Assembly: GCA_037349105.1 (NCBI GenBank)
Contig: JAYJMM010000113.1
Span: 5,394,001-5,458,000 of the forward strand
Source of the DNA: Limnomonas spitsbergensis
Taxonomy: Eukaryota; Chlorophyta; Chlorophyceae; Chlamydomonadales
Direction: 5' to 3'
Length of the DNA stretch: 64,000 nucleotides
Every line of letters starts with the position of its first letter. The first letter of the stretch is position 1. Shown here one piece after another: positions 1 through 10,500 of the stretch. The notes beneath the pieces are model-generated. The model saw only the letters and a list, made by a program, of their open reading frames with translations. It was not told where the DNA came from and made no database searches. A program made the position numbers and the translations under genes.

Positions 1-100
1 CTTCCAGCCACGACGAGGCACACTTTTGTTTCATACCTCTTGGTTCTGATCGGCCTGATGTTCTCCCCCCCCCCCTAATCTAGCGGCTGCTCTAGTGTAG

Positions 101-1051
101 TGGCGCCCGGAATGGCCGGAGCAGCGGGACCCAGCCCTCCCGCCAGCCTGCCCTCCAGCATGTCTCAGAGGCTGGCAGCGTGCCTTACCCGCACCATGCA
201 GTGGATGTTCTCTGCTAGGCGCGTTTGGGTGTGTGGAGGGGGTATGTGCGGGGGTAAGGGTATGGGTGTGGGTGGGGGTCCATGTATACGCAACTGAGCA
301 TGTGCAGCACATGCAGTCTCTCATGTTTTTGGCCATGGCTCATCATTTGCCTTCCTAGAGCTTCTGGTCTATACAAGCTTTGCTCCTGTCTAACTGGCCA
401 CTCGCAGTATTGGAAACTCTGGAGTCAACCGCCTGCATTCTGAAGGGCTCTCACGTACGTGATCCGTGCATGCGCTCAACAGCTGAGCTTATTCGTAGCT
501 TGCGTGCTGTCCATGGATACTGTTTTAGAAGTGAACAAAACGAGGCTACCGATGGGCACCCCATTCTCCCGCTTTTGCTCTCATGGACTAGAAGCCTCAA
601 CCATGGAAAGAAAAACGACGGAAACAGGTTTCTGTCTGTCGATGCATACGCACCCTGTTCCTGCTTGTGTCTGCTCGCAGGGACCGGGAGCTTCAATCGT
701 GGGGGGGAGGGACTATGGAGACAGGATCCTGTCTGCCAAAGTGCCAATGCATACTTCCCCTGATGCCACTCCTCTCCGATCACATGGACCATGGGCATTA
801 ATTCTGGAAAGAAACATGGGAAACAGGATTCTGCCAATCGATGCATATGCTCCCTGCTCATGCTTCTGTCCGCTCGCAGGGACCAGGGGCGTGCCTCCCT
901 GATGGCCCTCGCCTGCCTCAACCATTGGCTGCTGGAGTGTGGTCTGGACCAGGCGCCCGCAGCCCTGGCGGACATACACGCAGTGTGCGGCCCCTACGTG
1001 CGGAGGGCGTGGCCTGACAAACGACTGACCTGGCTCACGGTGTATATTTAA
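101..1051 (+). CDS. Gene X, 3' exons (unrecognised protein), unit A, partial
   Basis: Candidate 3' exons of a gene whose 5' part lies before the window; its counterpart starts at 24157. Three exons can be proposed. The first is 101-241, after a TAG acceptor and before gtatgt, with residues such as MSQRLAACLTRTMQWMF. The second is 408-454, after CAG and before a perfect gtacgt donor (LETLESTACILKGSH), and its phase fits the first. The last is 880-1051 (DQGRASLMALACLNHWLL, then ending LTWLTVYI and TAA). The last exon needs two bases from the exon before it, which the second does not supply, so one junction is unresolved. The family is not recognised. Between the second and last exons a stretch of about 85 bp that includes a 3' splice site is duplicated (copies near 600-690 and 808-890). 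Confidence 0.4.
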
Positions 1052-1753
1052 TCTGATGACCAGTGCTGTACTACCAACAATCCAACATACTACTGATGTA
1101 CTGTCATCGTACTTCCCAAATACCACCGAGATAATACAGAATACTACCAAGATACTACACAATCAAGGTTTCGTAACCCTGTCTCTAAAGGCTGCCACAG
1201 TGCACCCCTGTCTGATATACTGAAGTACTCCTCGTCAGCTCCGATACCTCAAAATCTAAACCCCTAGCCACTCCATTCAGCCTGCCGACAGGTTTGAAAT
1301 GGTAAATATCTTACTGGTTGCATGCAAAAAAGAAATTGTTTTGCCGCCCTGCTCTTGCACTCCTTCTTCTAGCCCGCCTCAGCTGCATCGCGGTGTGCAG
1401 CCCAGGGGGTCTAGTGTAACACGACCTGATGTTCGAGCCACCAACTGCAAGCCAGTCCAGTAGTCCATGCATAATCCCCATCGACCTTGTGGTGGCTGCC
1501 CGGCATCAACTATATTGGGGACACGGGCCTTGTTCGCTTCATGCAGCTAAGACGACAGCACTGGTTAGTGCTTACTACCTGATGTTCACTCCAGGCTATG
1601 TTAACTCCCTCAAGTGCATCGGATGTGCTAATGGGGAGGCAAAGCACTTATCTCCCTCTTGGGTACTGGTATCTGCCTCAATGTGCGACATCCAGCTCGT
1701 CATGAATGGGACACTAGAAGCTTCCTGTTAGGCTGGATGCATGGGTGATTGGT
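1052..1753. other. Non-coding spacer between gene X and H2A, unit A
   Basis: No convincing coding exon is visible. The first 100 bases are rich in short ATACTAC/ACCAAC-like near-repeats. A TGTAA at about 1415, a volvocine-type polyadenylation signal, occurs here but reads TGTGA in units B and C. A reading frame of 100 codons at 1429-1731 is only partly kept in the other units and looks accidental. Confidence 0.5.
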
Positions 1754-1769
1754 GGTGTTGAAAAACACC
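1754..1769 (-). terminator. Histone 3' stem-loop of H2A, unit A
   Basis: On the minus strand this reads GGTGTTTTTCAACACC, a 6-bp stem with a TTTC loop. It lies about 50 bases past the H2A stop. It matches the palindromic mRNA 3' element of replication-dependent histone genes in volvocine algae, which replaces polyadenylation. Confidence 0.9.
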
Positions 1770-1818
1770 GGTTTGGTTTTGAGTGTACGTGGGGAGGGTG
1801 ACTGGCAAAGGATGCTTA

Positions 1819-2223
1819 TTAGGCTGACTCCTCCTCCTTCTTGCTCTTCTTGGGCAGCAGGACAGAGTGAATGTTGGGCAGAACACCTCCAGAAGCGATG
1901 GTGACAGTGCCTAGCAGCTTGCTCAGCTCATCATCGTTGCGGATGGCCAGCTGGATGTGGCGGGGGACGATGCGGTTCTTCTTGTTGTCTCGGGCAGCGT
2001 TGCCAGCCAGCTCGAGCACCTCAGCGGCAATGTACTCGAGGACTGCAGCCAAGTAGACCGGGGCGCCAGCTCCAATGCGCTCAGCGTATTTTCCCTTCTT
2101 CAGGTATCGGGCGACACGGCCCACGGGGAACTGCAGGCCGGCCTTGGCGCTGCGCGATACGGCCTTCTTGCCTCCAGAGGCCTTGCCGCGACCACCACCA
2201 GCGGATGCTACTTTGACTGCCAT
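1819..2223 (-). CDS. H2A: Histone H2A (replication-dependent), unit A
   Basis: Core nucleosome protein of 134 residues that pairs with H2B. The basic N-terminal tail runs to about residue 24. The histone fold carries the diagnostic [54 protein letters not shown] and [15 protein letters not shown] segments, and the C-terminal tail is [10 protein letters not shown]. There is no SQ(E/D) motif, so this is not H2A.X. The gene is intronless, as expected. It is divergent to H2B across a 224-bp promoter and followed by a 3' stem-loop. Unit A differs from B and C at two residues: Ser for Ala in the tail (KASGG) and NDDEL for NDEEL. The second change replaces a glutamate of the acidic patch by aspartate. 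Confidence 0.98.
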   Translation of the reverse strand: MAVKVASAGGGRGKASGGKKAVSRSAKAGLQFPVGRVARYLKKGKYAERIGAGAPVYLAAVLEYIAAEVLELAGNAARDNKKNRIVPRHIQLAIRNDDELSKLLGTVTIASGGVLPNIHSVLLPKKSKKEEESA

Positions 2224-2447
2224 GATTTTAATTTGGGATGAACAGGAAGGGAGAAGCGATCAAAGCGTTGTTGTATGGTAGGTGCCGTGGGCTGGTTAAA
2301 TAGAGGCGTGAGGGCCGGATCAGCAGACCAACTGTCGGTGTCTGCTGATCCGCTCTCCCGAACAAGTGAACAGGACATAAATCGCTCGCATGCGCAATGC
2401 ATGAACACTACCATACCCTCTGATTTTGTATCCCCCTGATCAACGAA
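2224..2447. promoter_or_regulatory. Divergent H2A/H2B promoter with 13-bp-arm palindrome, unit A
   Basis: This 224-bp spacer drives both genes. At 2316-2352 there is a perfect inverted repeat with 13-bp arms (CGGATCAGCAGAC and its complement) around an 11-base loop containing CTGTCGGTG. The right arm contains GTGTCTGCTGATCC, which occurs again in the H3/H4 promoter. An A/T-rich TATA-like TATTTAA lies on the minus strand near 2300 for H2A, and CATAAAT near 2375 for H2B. That the palindrome is a cell-cycle element is an inference from its being shared by both histone pairs. Confidence 0.75.
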
Positions 2448-2840
2448 ATGGCACCCAAGGCAGTCGCAGTTTCTGAGAAGAAGCCCGTTATCGAGAAGAA
2501 GGTCGCGAAGAAGGTCGCGGTCAAGAGCATCGATGGCAAGAAGAAGAAGAAGTCCGGCAAGGCTGTTGAGTCCTACAAGATCTACCTGTACAAGGTGCTC
2601 AAGCAAGTCCACCCCGACACTGGCGTCTCCTCCAAGGCCATGAGCATCCTCAACTCCCTCATGAACGACATGTTCGACAAGATCGCCACCGAAGCTGCAC
2701 GTCTATCCCGCTACACCAAGAAGCCCACAATGACCTCCCGTGAGATCCAGACCGCTGTGCGCCTGGTCCTGCCTGGAGAGCTGTCCAAGCATGCTGTCTC
2801 TGAGGGCACCAAGGCTGTCACCAAGTTCACCTCGGCCTAA
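2448..2840 (+). CDS. H2B: Histone H2B (replication-dependent), unit A
   Basis: Core nucleosome protein of 130 residues. The lysine-rich N-terminal tail of about 35 residues is of algal/plant type ([12 protein letters not shown]). The fold carries [58 protein letters not shown] and [19 protein letters not shown], and the protein ends TKFTSA. The conserved C-terminal lysine that is the usual ubiquitination site sits in AVTKF. The gene has no intron, shares its promoter with H2A and is followed 44 bases later by the histone stem-loop. The protein is identical to the unit B copy. Confidence 0.98.
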   Translation: MAPKAVAVSEKKPVIEKKVAKKVAVKSIDGKKKKKSGKAVESYKIYLYKVLKQVHPDTGVSSKAMSILNSLMNDMFDKIATEAARLSRYTKKPTMTSREIQTAVRLVLPGELSKHAVSEGTKAVTKFTSA

Positions 2841-2883
2841 GCATCTCAACTGCCACCTGGCTCCATTCCCTATGACATTAACC

Positions 2884-2899
2884 GGTGTTTTTCAACACC
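2884..2899 (+). terminator. Histone 3' stem-loop of H2B, unit A
   Basis: GGTGTTTTTCAACACC followed by ACC lies 44 bases after the H2B stop. It is the canonical palindrome of the algal histone genes. Confidence 0.92.
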
Positions 2900-4002
2900 A
2901 CCATCACTAATACCACCATCGACCATGACAAGAGCTTACATCCCAGGGCCACCAAACCGTATTTCAATACATTTTTGCAGGAAGTATTGCAACTGACAGA
3001 GCTCAAACTTGCTGTGTGCCAGGGATTCTATTATGCTGCATGGGTCATGCTGCACACCGCTTTTGTCAGAGCCTGAAATGCAGCACCTTGGCAACGCGGA
3101 AGTTTGTAGCCTGCCAAGTCGATGTACCGTAGTGGCTTTTTCCTCATGCAGATTACCGTAGCCGCACCCTGGACGCATTATCATCCTACCTTGCAAATCT
3201 GTGCAGCAGCTTCTGGTGTCTGGATGACTGAGGGTGGACGGAACGAGCGATTGAAGGACCGGGTTTGACACCTGGGTGCGGCATTTAAAATCCCGTATTC
3301 CTCAAGCCACGCTCAGGTGTTATCTTTCTTTCCCTCGTCCCTCCCACGACCCACCCGGCACGTTAATCGCAAAGGGCGTCGTCGACGGTTCGTTACCAGG
3401 CAGAATGATGAGGGCATTGAGTATCTAAAGAACAGTGGGGCATTTAGCATGGCCTGCATGGGAGAGTCTGCATAGCCTGCATGGAAGAGTCTGCATGGTC
3501 AGCATGGTGGCAATCTGCATGGCGCCATGGCAAGGAGAGATGGACAAAAACAGGTGTTCAGACTTGCCTACTGGTTTAAGGCAAAATAAGGTATTCAGAC
3601 ACAACCCTGATGGTTGACTGGATGAACGATCACGGTCCTTATGCTTTTGCATGTCACATAGTCGACAAGCCCATTCCGGCAATGCAATTAGGTGCATATG
3701 CGACCCTCCCTGTGTGACTCGTTGTTGTTGTTACAAGTTGCAACGTCTCCGTATCCAACCAATACCCTTTTTCAAAAGGTCTAGGCACAGCGGACGGAAG
3801 GAAAAGAACAAATCATGGTTGACAAGCCCTGTCGGCCATGCATTTAAAGGCATGGGATCCTCAGCCCTTAATGTCCTTTGGGAAGCAGACATAGCTACTG
3901 CCAACTAAGCTGTCCTCGGTTTCCTTTGTATTGCTGGTGGTGTTGCTACTGCCAGCTTTGTTGTTGCTCCCGCCATTGATATGGATGCTTTACTTTCCTC
4001 AG
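2900..4002. other. Spacer between H2B and the MRS2-like gene, unit A
   Basis: No conserved coding exon was recognised. At 3445-3535 there is a degenerate short repeat built on GCATGG and CTGCATG words. A hydrophobic frame just before the first MRS2 exon (about 3931-3985, LLLPALLLLPPLIW) is open in all units. It may be leader sequence or simply pyrimidine-rich intron before the CAG acceptor at 4000-4002. Confidence 0.4.
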
Positions 4003-4590
4003 GAGCGACTGGCGGAGGAGCATAACAATGCGGGCAATCCACCCTCTGCCCCTGAGTCTGACGCGCCTCAGAGTATGAAACGTGCGGCAAGCCAACCCCC
4101 AGGTGAGCAGATAAGCCGCCTTAAGGAGGTTGGGTTTGACCAGGGTCTTGCAGGCCTGTGAGGGGACAGTTGATTCAGCTACAATTCAGCCACAACACGG
4201 TTGACGGACGGGGGGTCCCTGGCTGGTGCAGCCTGCCCCGTTGCTTGGTCCGCCGGTCATGCTTGGTTCATCATCGACCCAGAGCCTTACGGCCTGCCAA
4301 ATGGGGTCTGGTACACACTGGAGGAAACTCTGGGACCCGCTCAGCCCTGCACCTGCTCCCTTACCCCCCCGCCCCCGACACACACGCAAATACTCATCCT
4401 GCCCCCTTGCTAAGTAAGCTTGTTTGCCTGCAGGGTCTGTCCCAGCTGGTGACACGGCTGGGTATACAAACACGAGATCTGCGTCTCCTGGATCCGCGTT
4501 TCACGACCAACTATCCTGCGTGCATACTGTGTCGTTTTTAGGGGCCGAATGAATGCAAAATTAATCCACCTTTTGGCCAAAATGGGAGAC

Positions 4591-7500
4591 CGTGTAACCG
4601 GGCACCCTGCCGCAGGATACAGGCCTAGGGGTGAGTGTGTGACCAGGAAGCCTCACAGCCAATAGGGGTGTGAGTGTGACCGGGCACCCTGCCGCAGGAT
4701 ACAGGCCTAGGGGTGAGTGTGTGACCAGGAAGCCTCACAGCCAGTGGGGGTGTGAGTGTGACCGGGCACCCTGCCGCAAGATACAGGCCTAGGGGTGAGT
4801 GTGTGACCAGGAAGCCTCACAGCCAGTGGGGGTGTGAGTGTGACCGGGCACCCTTCCGCAGGATACAGGCCTAGGGGTGAGTGTGTGACCAGGCAGCCTC
4901 ACAGCCAGTGGGGGTGTGAGTGTGACCGGGCACCCTGCCGCAGGATACAGGCCTAGGGGTGAGTGTGTGACCAGGAAGCCTCACAGCCATTAGTGGTGTG
5001 AGTGTGACCGGGCACCCTGCCGCAGGATACAGGCCTAGGGGTGAGTGTGTGACCAGGAAGCCTCACAGCCAGTGGGGGTGTGAGTGTGACCGGGCACCCT
5101 GCCGCAGGATACAGGCCTAGGGGTGAGTGTGTGACCAGGAAGCCTCACAGCCAGTGGGGGTGTGAGTGTGACCGGGCACCCTGCCGCAGGATACAGGCCT
5201 AGGGGTGAGTGTGTGACCAGGAAGCCTCACAGCCAGTGGGGGTGTGAGTGTGACCGGGCACCCTGCCGCAGGATACAGGCCTAGGGGTGATTGTGTGACC
5301 AGGCGGCCTCACAGCCAGTAGGTGTGTGAGTGTGACCGGGCACCCTGCCGCAGGATACAGGCCTAGGGGTGAGTGTGTGACCAGGAAGCCTCACAGCCAG
5401 TGGGGGTGTGAGTGTGACCGGGCACCCTGCCGCAGGATACAGGCCTAGGGGTGAGTGTGTGACCAGGAAGCCTCACAGCCAGTGGGGGTGTGAGTGTGAC
5501 CGGGCACCCTGCCGCAGGATACAGGCCTAGGGGTGAGTGTGTGACCAGGCAGCCTCACAGCCAGTGGGGGTGTGAGTGTGACCGGGCACCCTGCCGCAGG
5601 ATACAGGCCTAGGGGTGAGTGTGTGACCAGGAAGCCTCACAGCCAGTGGGGGTGTGAGTGTGACCGGGCACCCTGCCGCAGGATACAGGCATAGGGGTGA
5701 GTGTGTGACCAGGAAGCCTCACAGCCAGTGGGGGTGTGAGTGTGACCGGGCACCCTGCCGCAGGATACAGGCCTAGGGGTGAGTGTGTGACCAGGAAGCC
5801 TCACAGCCAGTGGGGGTGTGAGTGTGACCGGGCACCCTGCCGCAGGATACAGGCCTAGGGGTGAGTGTGTGACCAGGAAGCCTCACAGCCAGTAGGGGTG
5901 TGAGTGTGACCGGGCACCCTGCCGCAGGATACAGGCCTAGGGGTGAGTGTGTGACCAGGAAGCCTCACAGCCAGTGGGGGTGTGAGTGTGACCGGGCACC
6001 CTGCCGCAGGATACAGGCCTAGGGGTGAGTGTGTGACCAGGAAGCCTCACAGCCAGTGGGGGTGTGAGTGTGACCGGGCACCCTGCCGCAGGATACAGGC
6101 CTAGGGGTGAGTGTGTGACCAGGAAGCCTCACAGCCAGTGGGTGTGTGAGTGTGACCGGGCACCCTGCCGCAAGATACAGGCCTAGGGGTGAGTGTATAA
6201 CCAGGAAGCCTCACAGCCAGTGGGGGTGTGAGTGTGACCGGGCACCCTGCCGCAGGATACAGGCCTAGGGGTGAGTGTGTGACCAGGAAGCCTCACAGCC
6301 AGTGGGGGTGTGAGTGTGACCGGGCACCCTGCCGCAGGATACAGGCCTAGGGGTGAGTGTGTGACCAGGAAGCCTCACAGCCAGTGGGGGTGTGAGTGTG
6401 ACCGGGCACCCTGCCGCAGGATACAGGCCTAGGGGTAAGTGTGTGACCAGGAAGCCTCACAGCCAGTGGGGGTGTGAGTGTGACCGGGCACCCTGCCGCA
6501 GGATACAGGCCTAGGGGTGAGTGTGTGACCAGGAAGCCTCACAGCCAGTGGGGGTGTGAGTGTGACCGGGCACCCTGCCGCAGGATACAGGCCTAGGGGT
6601 GAGTGTGTGACCAGGAAGCCTCACAGCCAGTGGGGGTGTGAGTGTGACCGGGCACCCTGCCGCAGGATACAGGCCTAGGGGTGAGTGTGTGACCAGGAAG
6701 CCTCACAGCCAGTGGGGGTGTGAGTGTGACCGGGCACCCTGCCGCAGGATACAGGCCTAGGGGTGAGTGTGTGACCAGGAAGCCTCACAGCCAGTGGGGG
6801 TGTGAGTGTGACCGGGCACCCTGCCGCAGGATACAGGCCTAGGGGTGAGTGTGTGACCAGGAAGCCTCACAGCCAGTGGGGGTGTGAGTGTGACCGGGCA
6901 CCCTGCCGCAGGATACAGGCCTAGGGGTGATTGTGTGACCAGGCGGCCTCACAGCCAGTGGGGGTGTGAGTGTGACCGGGCACCCTGCCGCAGGATACAG
7001 GCCTAGGGGTGAGTGTGTGACCAGGAAGCCTCACAGCCAGTGGGGGTGTGAGTGTGACCGGGCACCCTGTCGCAGGATACAGGCCTAGGGGTGAGTGTGT
7101 GACCAGGAAGCCTCACAGCCAGTGGGGGTGTGAGTGTGACCGGGCACCCTGCCGCAGGATACAGGCCTAGGGGTGAGTGTGTGACCAGGAAGCCTCACAG
7201 CCAGTGGGGGTGTGAGTGTGACCGGGCACCCTGCCGCAGGATACAGGCCTAGGGGTGAGTGTGTGACCAGGAAGCCTCACAGCCAGTGGGGGTGTGAGTG
7301 TGACCGGGCACCCTGCCGCAGGATACAGGCCTAGGGGTGAGTGTGTGACCAGGAAGCCTCACAGCCAGTGGGGGTGTGAGTGTGACCGGGCACCCTGCCG
7401 CAGGATACAGGCCTAGGGGTGAGTGTGTGACCAGGCAGCCTCACAGCCAGTAGGGGTGTGAGTGTGACCGGGCACCCTGCCGCAGGATACAGGCCTAGGG

Positions 7501-10500
7501 GTGAGTGTGTGACCAGGAAGCCTCACAGCCAGTGGGGGTGTGAGTGTGACCGGGCACCCTGCCGCAGGATACAGGCCTAGGGGTGAGTGTGTGACCAGGA
7601 AGCCTCACAGCCAGTGGGGGTGTGAGTGTGACCGGGCACCCTGCCGCAGGATACAGGCCTAGGGGTGAGTGTGTGACCAAGAAGCCTCACAGCCAGTGGG
7701 GGTAAGAGTGTGACCGGGCACCCTGCCGCAGGATACAGGCCTAGGGGTGACTGTCTGACCATGAAGCCTCACAGCCAGTGGGGGTGTGAGTGTGACCGGG
7801 CACCCTGCCGCAGGATACAGGCCTAGGGGTGAGTGTGTGACCAGGAAGCCTCACAGCCAGTGGGGGTGTGAGTGTGACCGGGCACCCTGCCGCAGGATAC
7901 AGGCCTAGGGGTGAGTGTGTGACCAGGAAGCCTCACAGCCAGTGGGGGTGTGAGTGTGACCGGGCACCCTGCCGCAGGATACAGGCCTAGGGGTGAGTGT
8001 GTGACCAGGAAGCCTCACTGCCAGTGGGGGTGTGAGTGTGACCGGGCACCCTGCCGCAGGATACAGGCCTAGGGGTGAGTGTGTGACCAGGAAGCCTCAC
8101 AGCTTGTGGGGGTGTGAGTGTGACCGGGCACCCTGCCGCAGGATACAGGCCTAGGGGTGAGTGTGTGACCAGGCAGCCTCACAGCCAGTAGGGGTGTGAG
8201 TGTGACCGGACACCCTGCCGCAGGATACAGGCCTAGGGGTGAGTGTATGAGCAGGCAGCCTCACAGCCAGTGGGGGTGTGAGTGTGACCGGGCACCCTGC
8301 CGTAGGATACAGGCCTAGGGGTGAGTTTGTGACCAGGAAGCCTCACAGCCAGTGGGGGTGTGAGTGTGACTGGGCACCCTGCCGCAGGATACAGGCCTAG
8401 GGGTGAGTGTGACCAGGAAGCCTCACAGCCAGTGGGGGTGTGAGTGTGACCGGGCACCCTGCCGCAGGATACAGGCCTAGGGGTGAGTGTGTGACCAGGA
8501 AGCCTCACAGCCAGTGGGGGTGTGAGTGTGACCGGGCACCCTGCCGCAGGATACAGGCCTAGGGGTGAGTGTGTGACCAGGAAGCCTCACTGCCAGTGGG
8601 GGTGTGAGTGTGACCGGGCACCCTGCCGCAGGATACAGGCCTAGGGGTGAGTGTGTGACCAGGAAGCCTCACAGCTTGTGGGGGTGTGAGTGTGACCGGG
8701 CACCCTGCCGCAGGATACAGGCCTAGGGGTGAGTGTGTGACCAGGCAGCCTCACAGCCAGTAGGGGTGTGAGTGTGACCGGACACCTTGCCGCAGGATAC
8801 AGGCCTAGGGGTGAGTGTATGAGCAGGCAGCCTCACAGCCAGTGGGGGTGTGAGTGTGACCGGGCACCCTGCCGCAGGATACAGGCCTAGGGGTGAGTTT
8901 GTGACCAGGAAGCCTCACAGCAAGTAGTGGTGCGAGTGTGACTGGGCACCCTGCCGCAGGATACAGGCCTAGGGGTGAGTGTGTGACCAGGAAGCCTCAC
9001 AGCCAGTAGGGGTGTAAGTGTGACCGGGCACCCTGCCGCAGGATACAGGCCTAGGGGTAAGTGTGTGACCAGGAAGCCTCACAGCCAGTGGGGGTGTGAG
9101 TGTGACCGGGCACCCTGCCGCAGGATACAGGCCTAGGGGTGAGTGTGTGACCAGGAAGCCTCACAGCCAGTGGGGGTGTGAGTGTGACCGGGCACCCTGT
9201 CGCAGGATACAGGCCTAGGGGTGAGTGTGTGACCAGGAAGCCTCACAGCCAGTGGGGGTGTGAGTGTGACCGGGCACCCTGCCGCAGGATACAGGCCTAG
9301 GGGTGAGTGTGTGACCAGGAAGCCTCACAGCCAGTGGGGGTGTGAGTGTGACCGGGCACCCTGCCGCAGGATACAGGCCTAGGGGTGAGTGTGTGACCAG
9401 GAAGCCTCACAGCCAGTGGGGGTGTGAGTGTGACCGGGCACCCTGCCGCAGGATACAGGCCTAGGGGTGAGTGTGTGACCAGGAAGCCTCACAGCCAGTG
9501 GGGGTGTGAGTGTGACCGGGCACCCTGCCGCAGGATACAGGCCTAGGGGTGAGTGTGTGACCAGGCAGCCTCACAGCCAGTAGGGGTGTGAGTGTGACCG
9601 GGCACCCTGCCGCAGGATACAGGCCTAGGGGTGAGTGTGTGACCAGGAAGCCTCACAGCCAGTGGGGGTGTGAGTGTGACCGGGCACCCTGCCGCAGGAT
9701 ACAGGCCTAGGGGTGAGTGTGTGACCAGGAAGCCTCACAGCCAGTGGGGGTGTGAGTGTGACCGGGCACCCTGCCGCAGGATACAGGCCTAGGGGTGAGT
9801 GTGTGACCAAGAAGCCTCACAGCCAGTGGGGGTAAGAGTGTGACCGGGCACCCTGCCGCAGGATACAGGCCTAGGGGTGACTGTCTGACCATGAAGCCTC
9901 ACAGCCAGTGGGGGTGTGAGTGTGACCGGGCACCCTGCCGCAGGATACAGGCCTAGGGGTGAGTGTGTGACCAGGAAGCCTCACAGCCAGTGGGGGTGTG
10001 AGTGTGACCGGGCACCCTGCCGCAGGATACAGGCCTAGGGGTGAGTGTGTGACCAGGAAGCCTCACAGCCAGTGGGGGTGTGAGTGTGACCGGGCACCCT
10101 GCCGCAGGATACAGGCCTAGGGGTGAGTGTGTGACCAGGAAGCCTCACTGCCAGTGGGGGTGTGAGTGTGACCGGGCACCCTGCCGCAGGATACAGGCCT
10201 AGGGGTGAGTGTGTGACCAGGAAGCCTCACAGCTTGTGGGGGTGTGAGTGTGACCGGGCACCCTGCCGCAGGATACAGGCCTAGGGGTGAGTGTGTGACC
10301 AGGCAGCCTCACAGCCAGTAGGGGTGTGAGTGTGACCGGACACCCTGCCGCAGGATACAGGCCTAGGGGTGAGTGTATGAGCAGGCAGCCTCACAGCCAG
10401 TGGGGGTGTGAGTGTGACCGGGCACCCTGCCGTAGGATACAGGCCTAGGGGTGAGTTTGTGACCAGGAAGCCTCACAGCCAGTGGGGGTGTGAGTGTGAC

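Noticed and set aside
2208..2612. Leu-rich minus-strand ORF opposite H2B (and copies at 28227 and 46548)
   Set aside because: Shadow of the H2B coding strand and promoter. It has no independent support.
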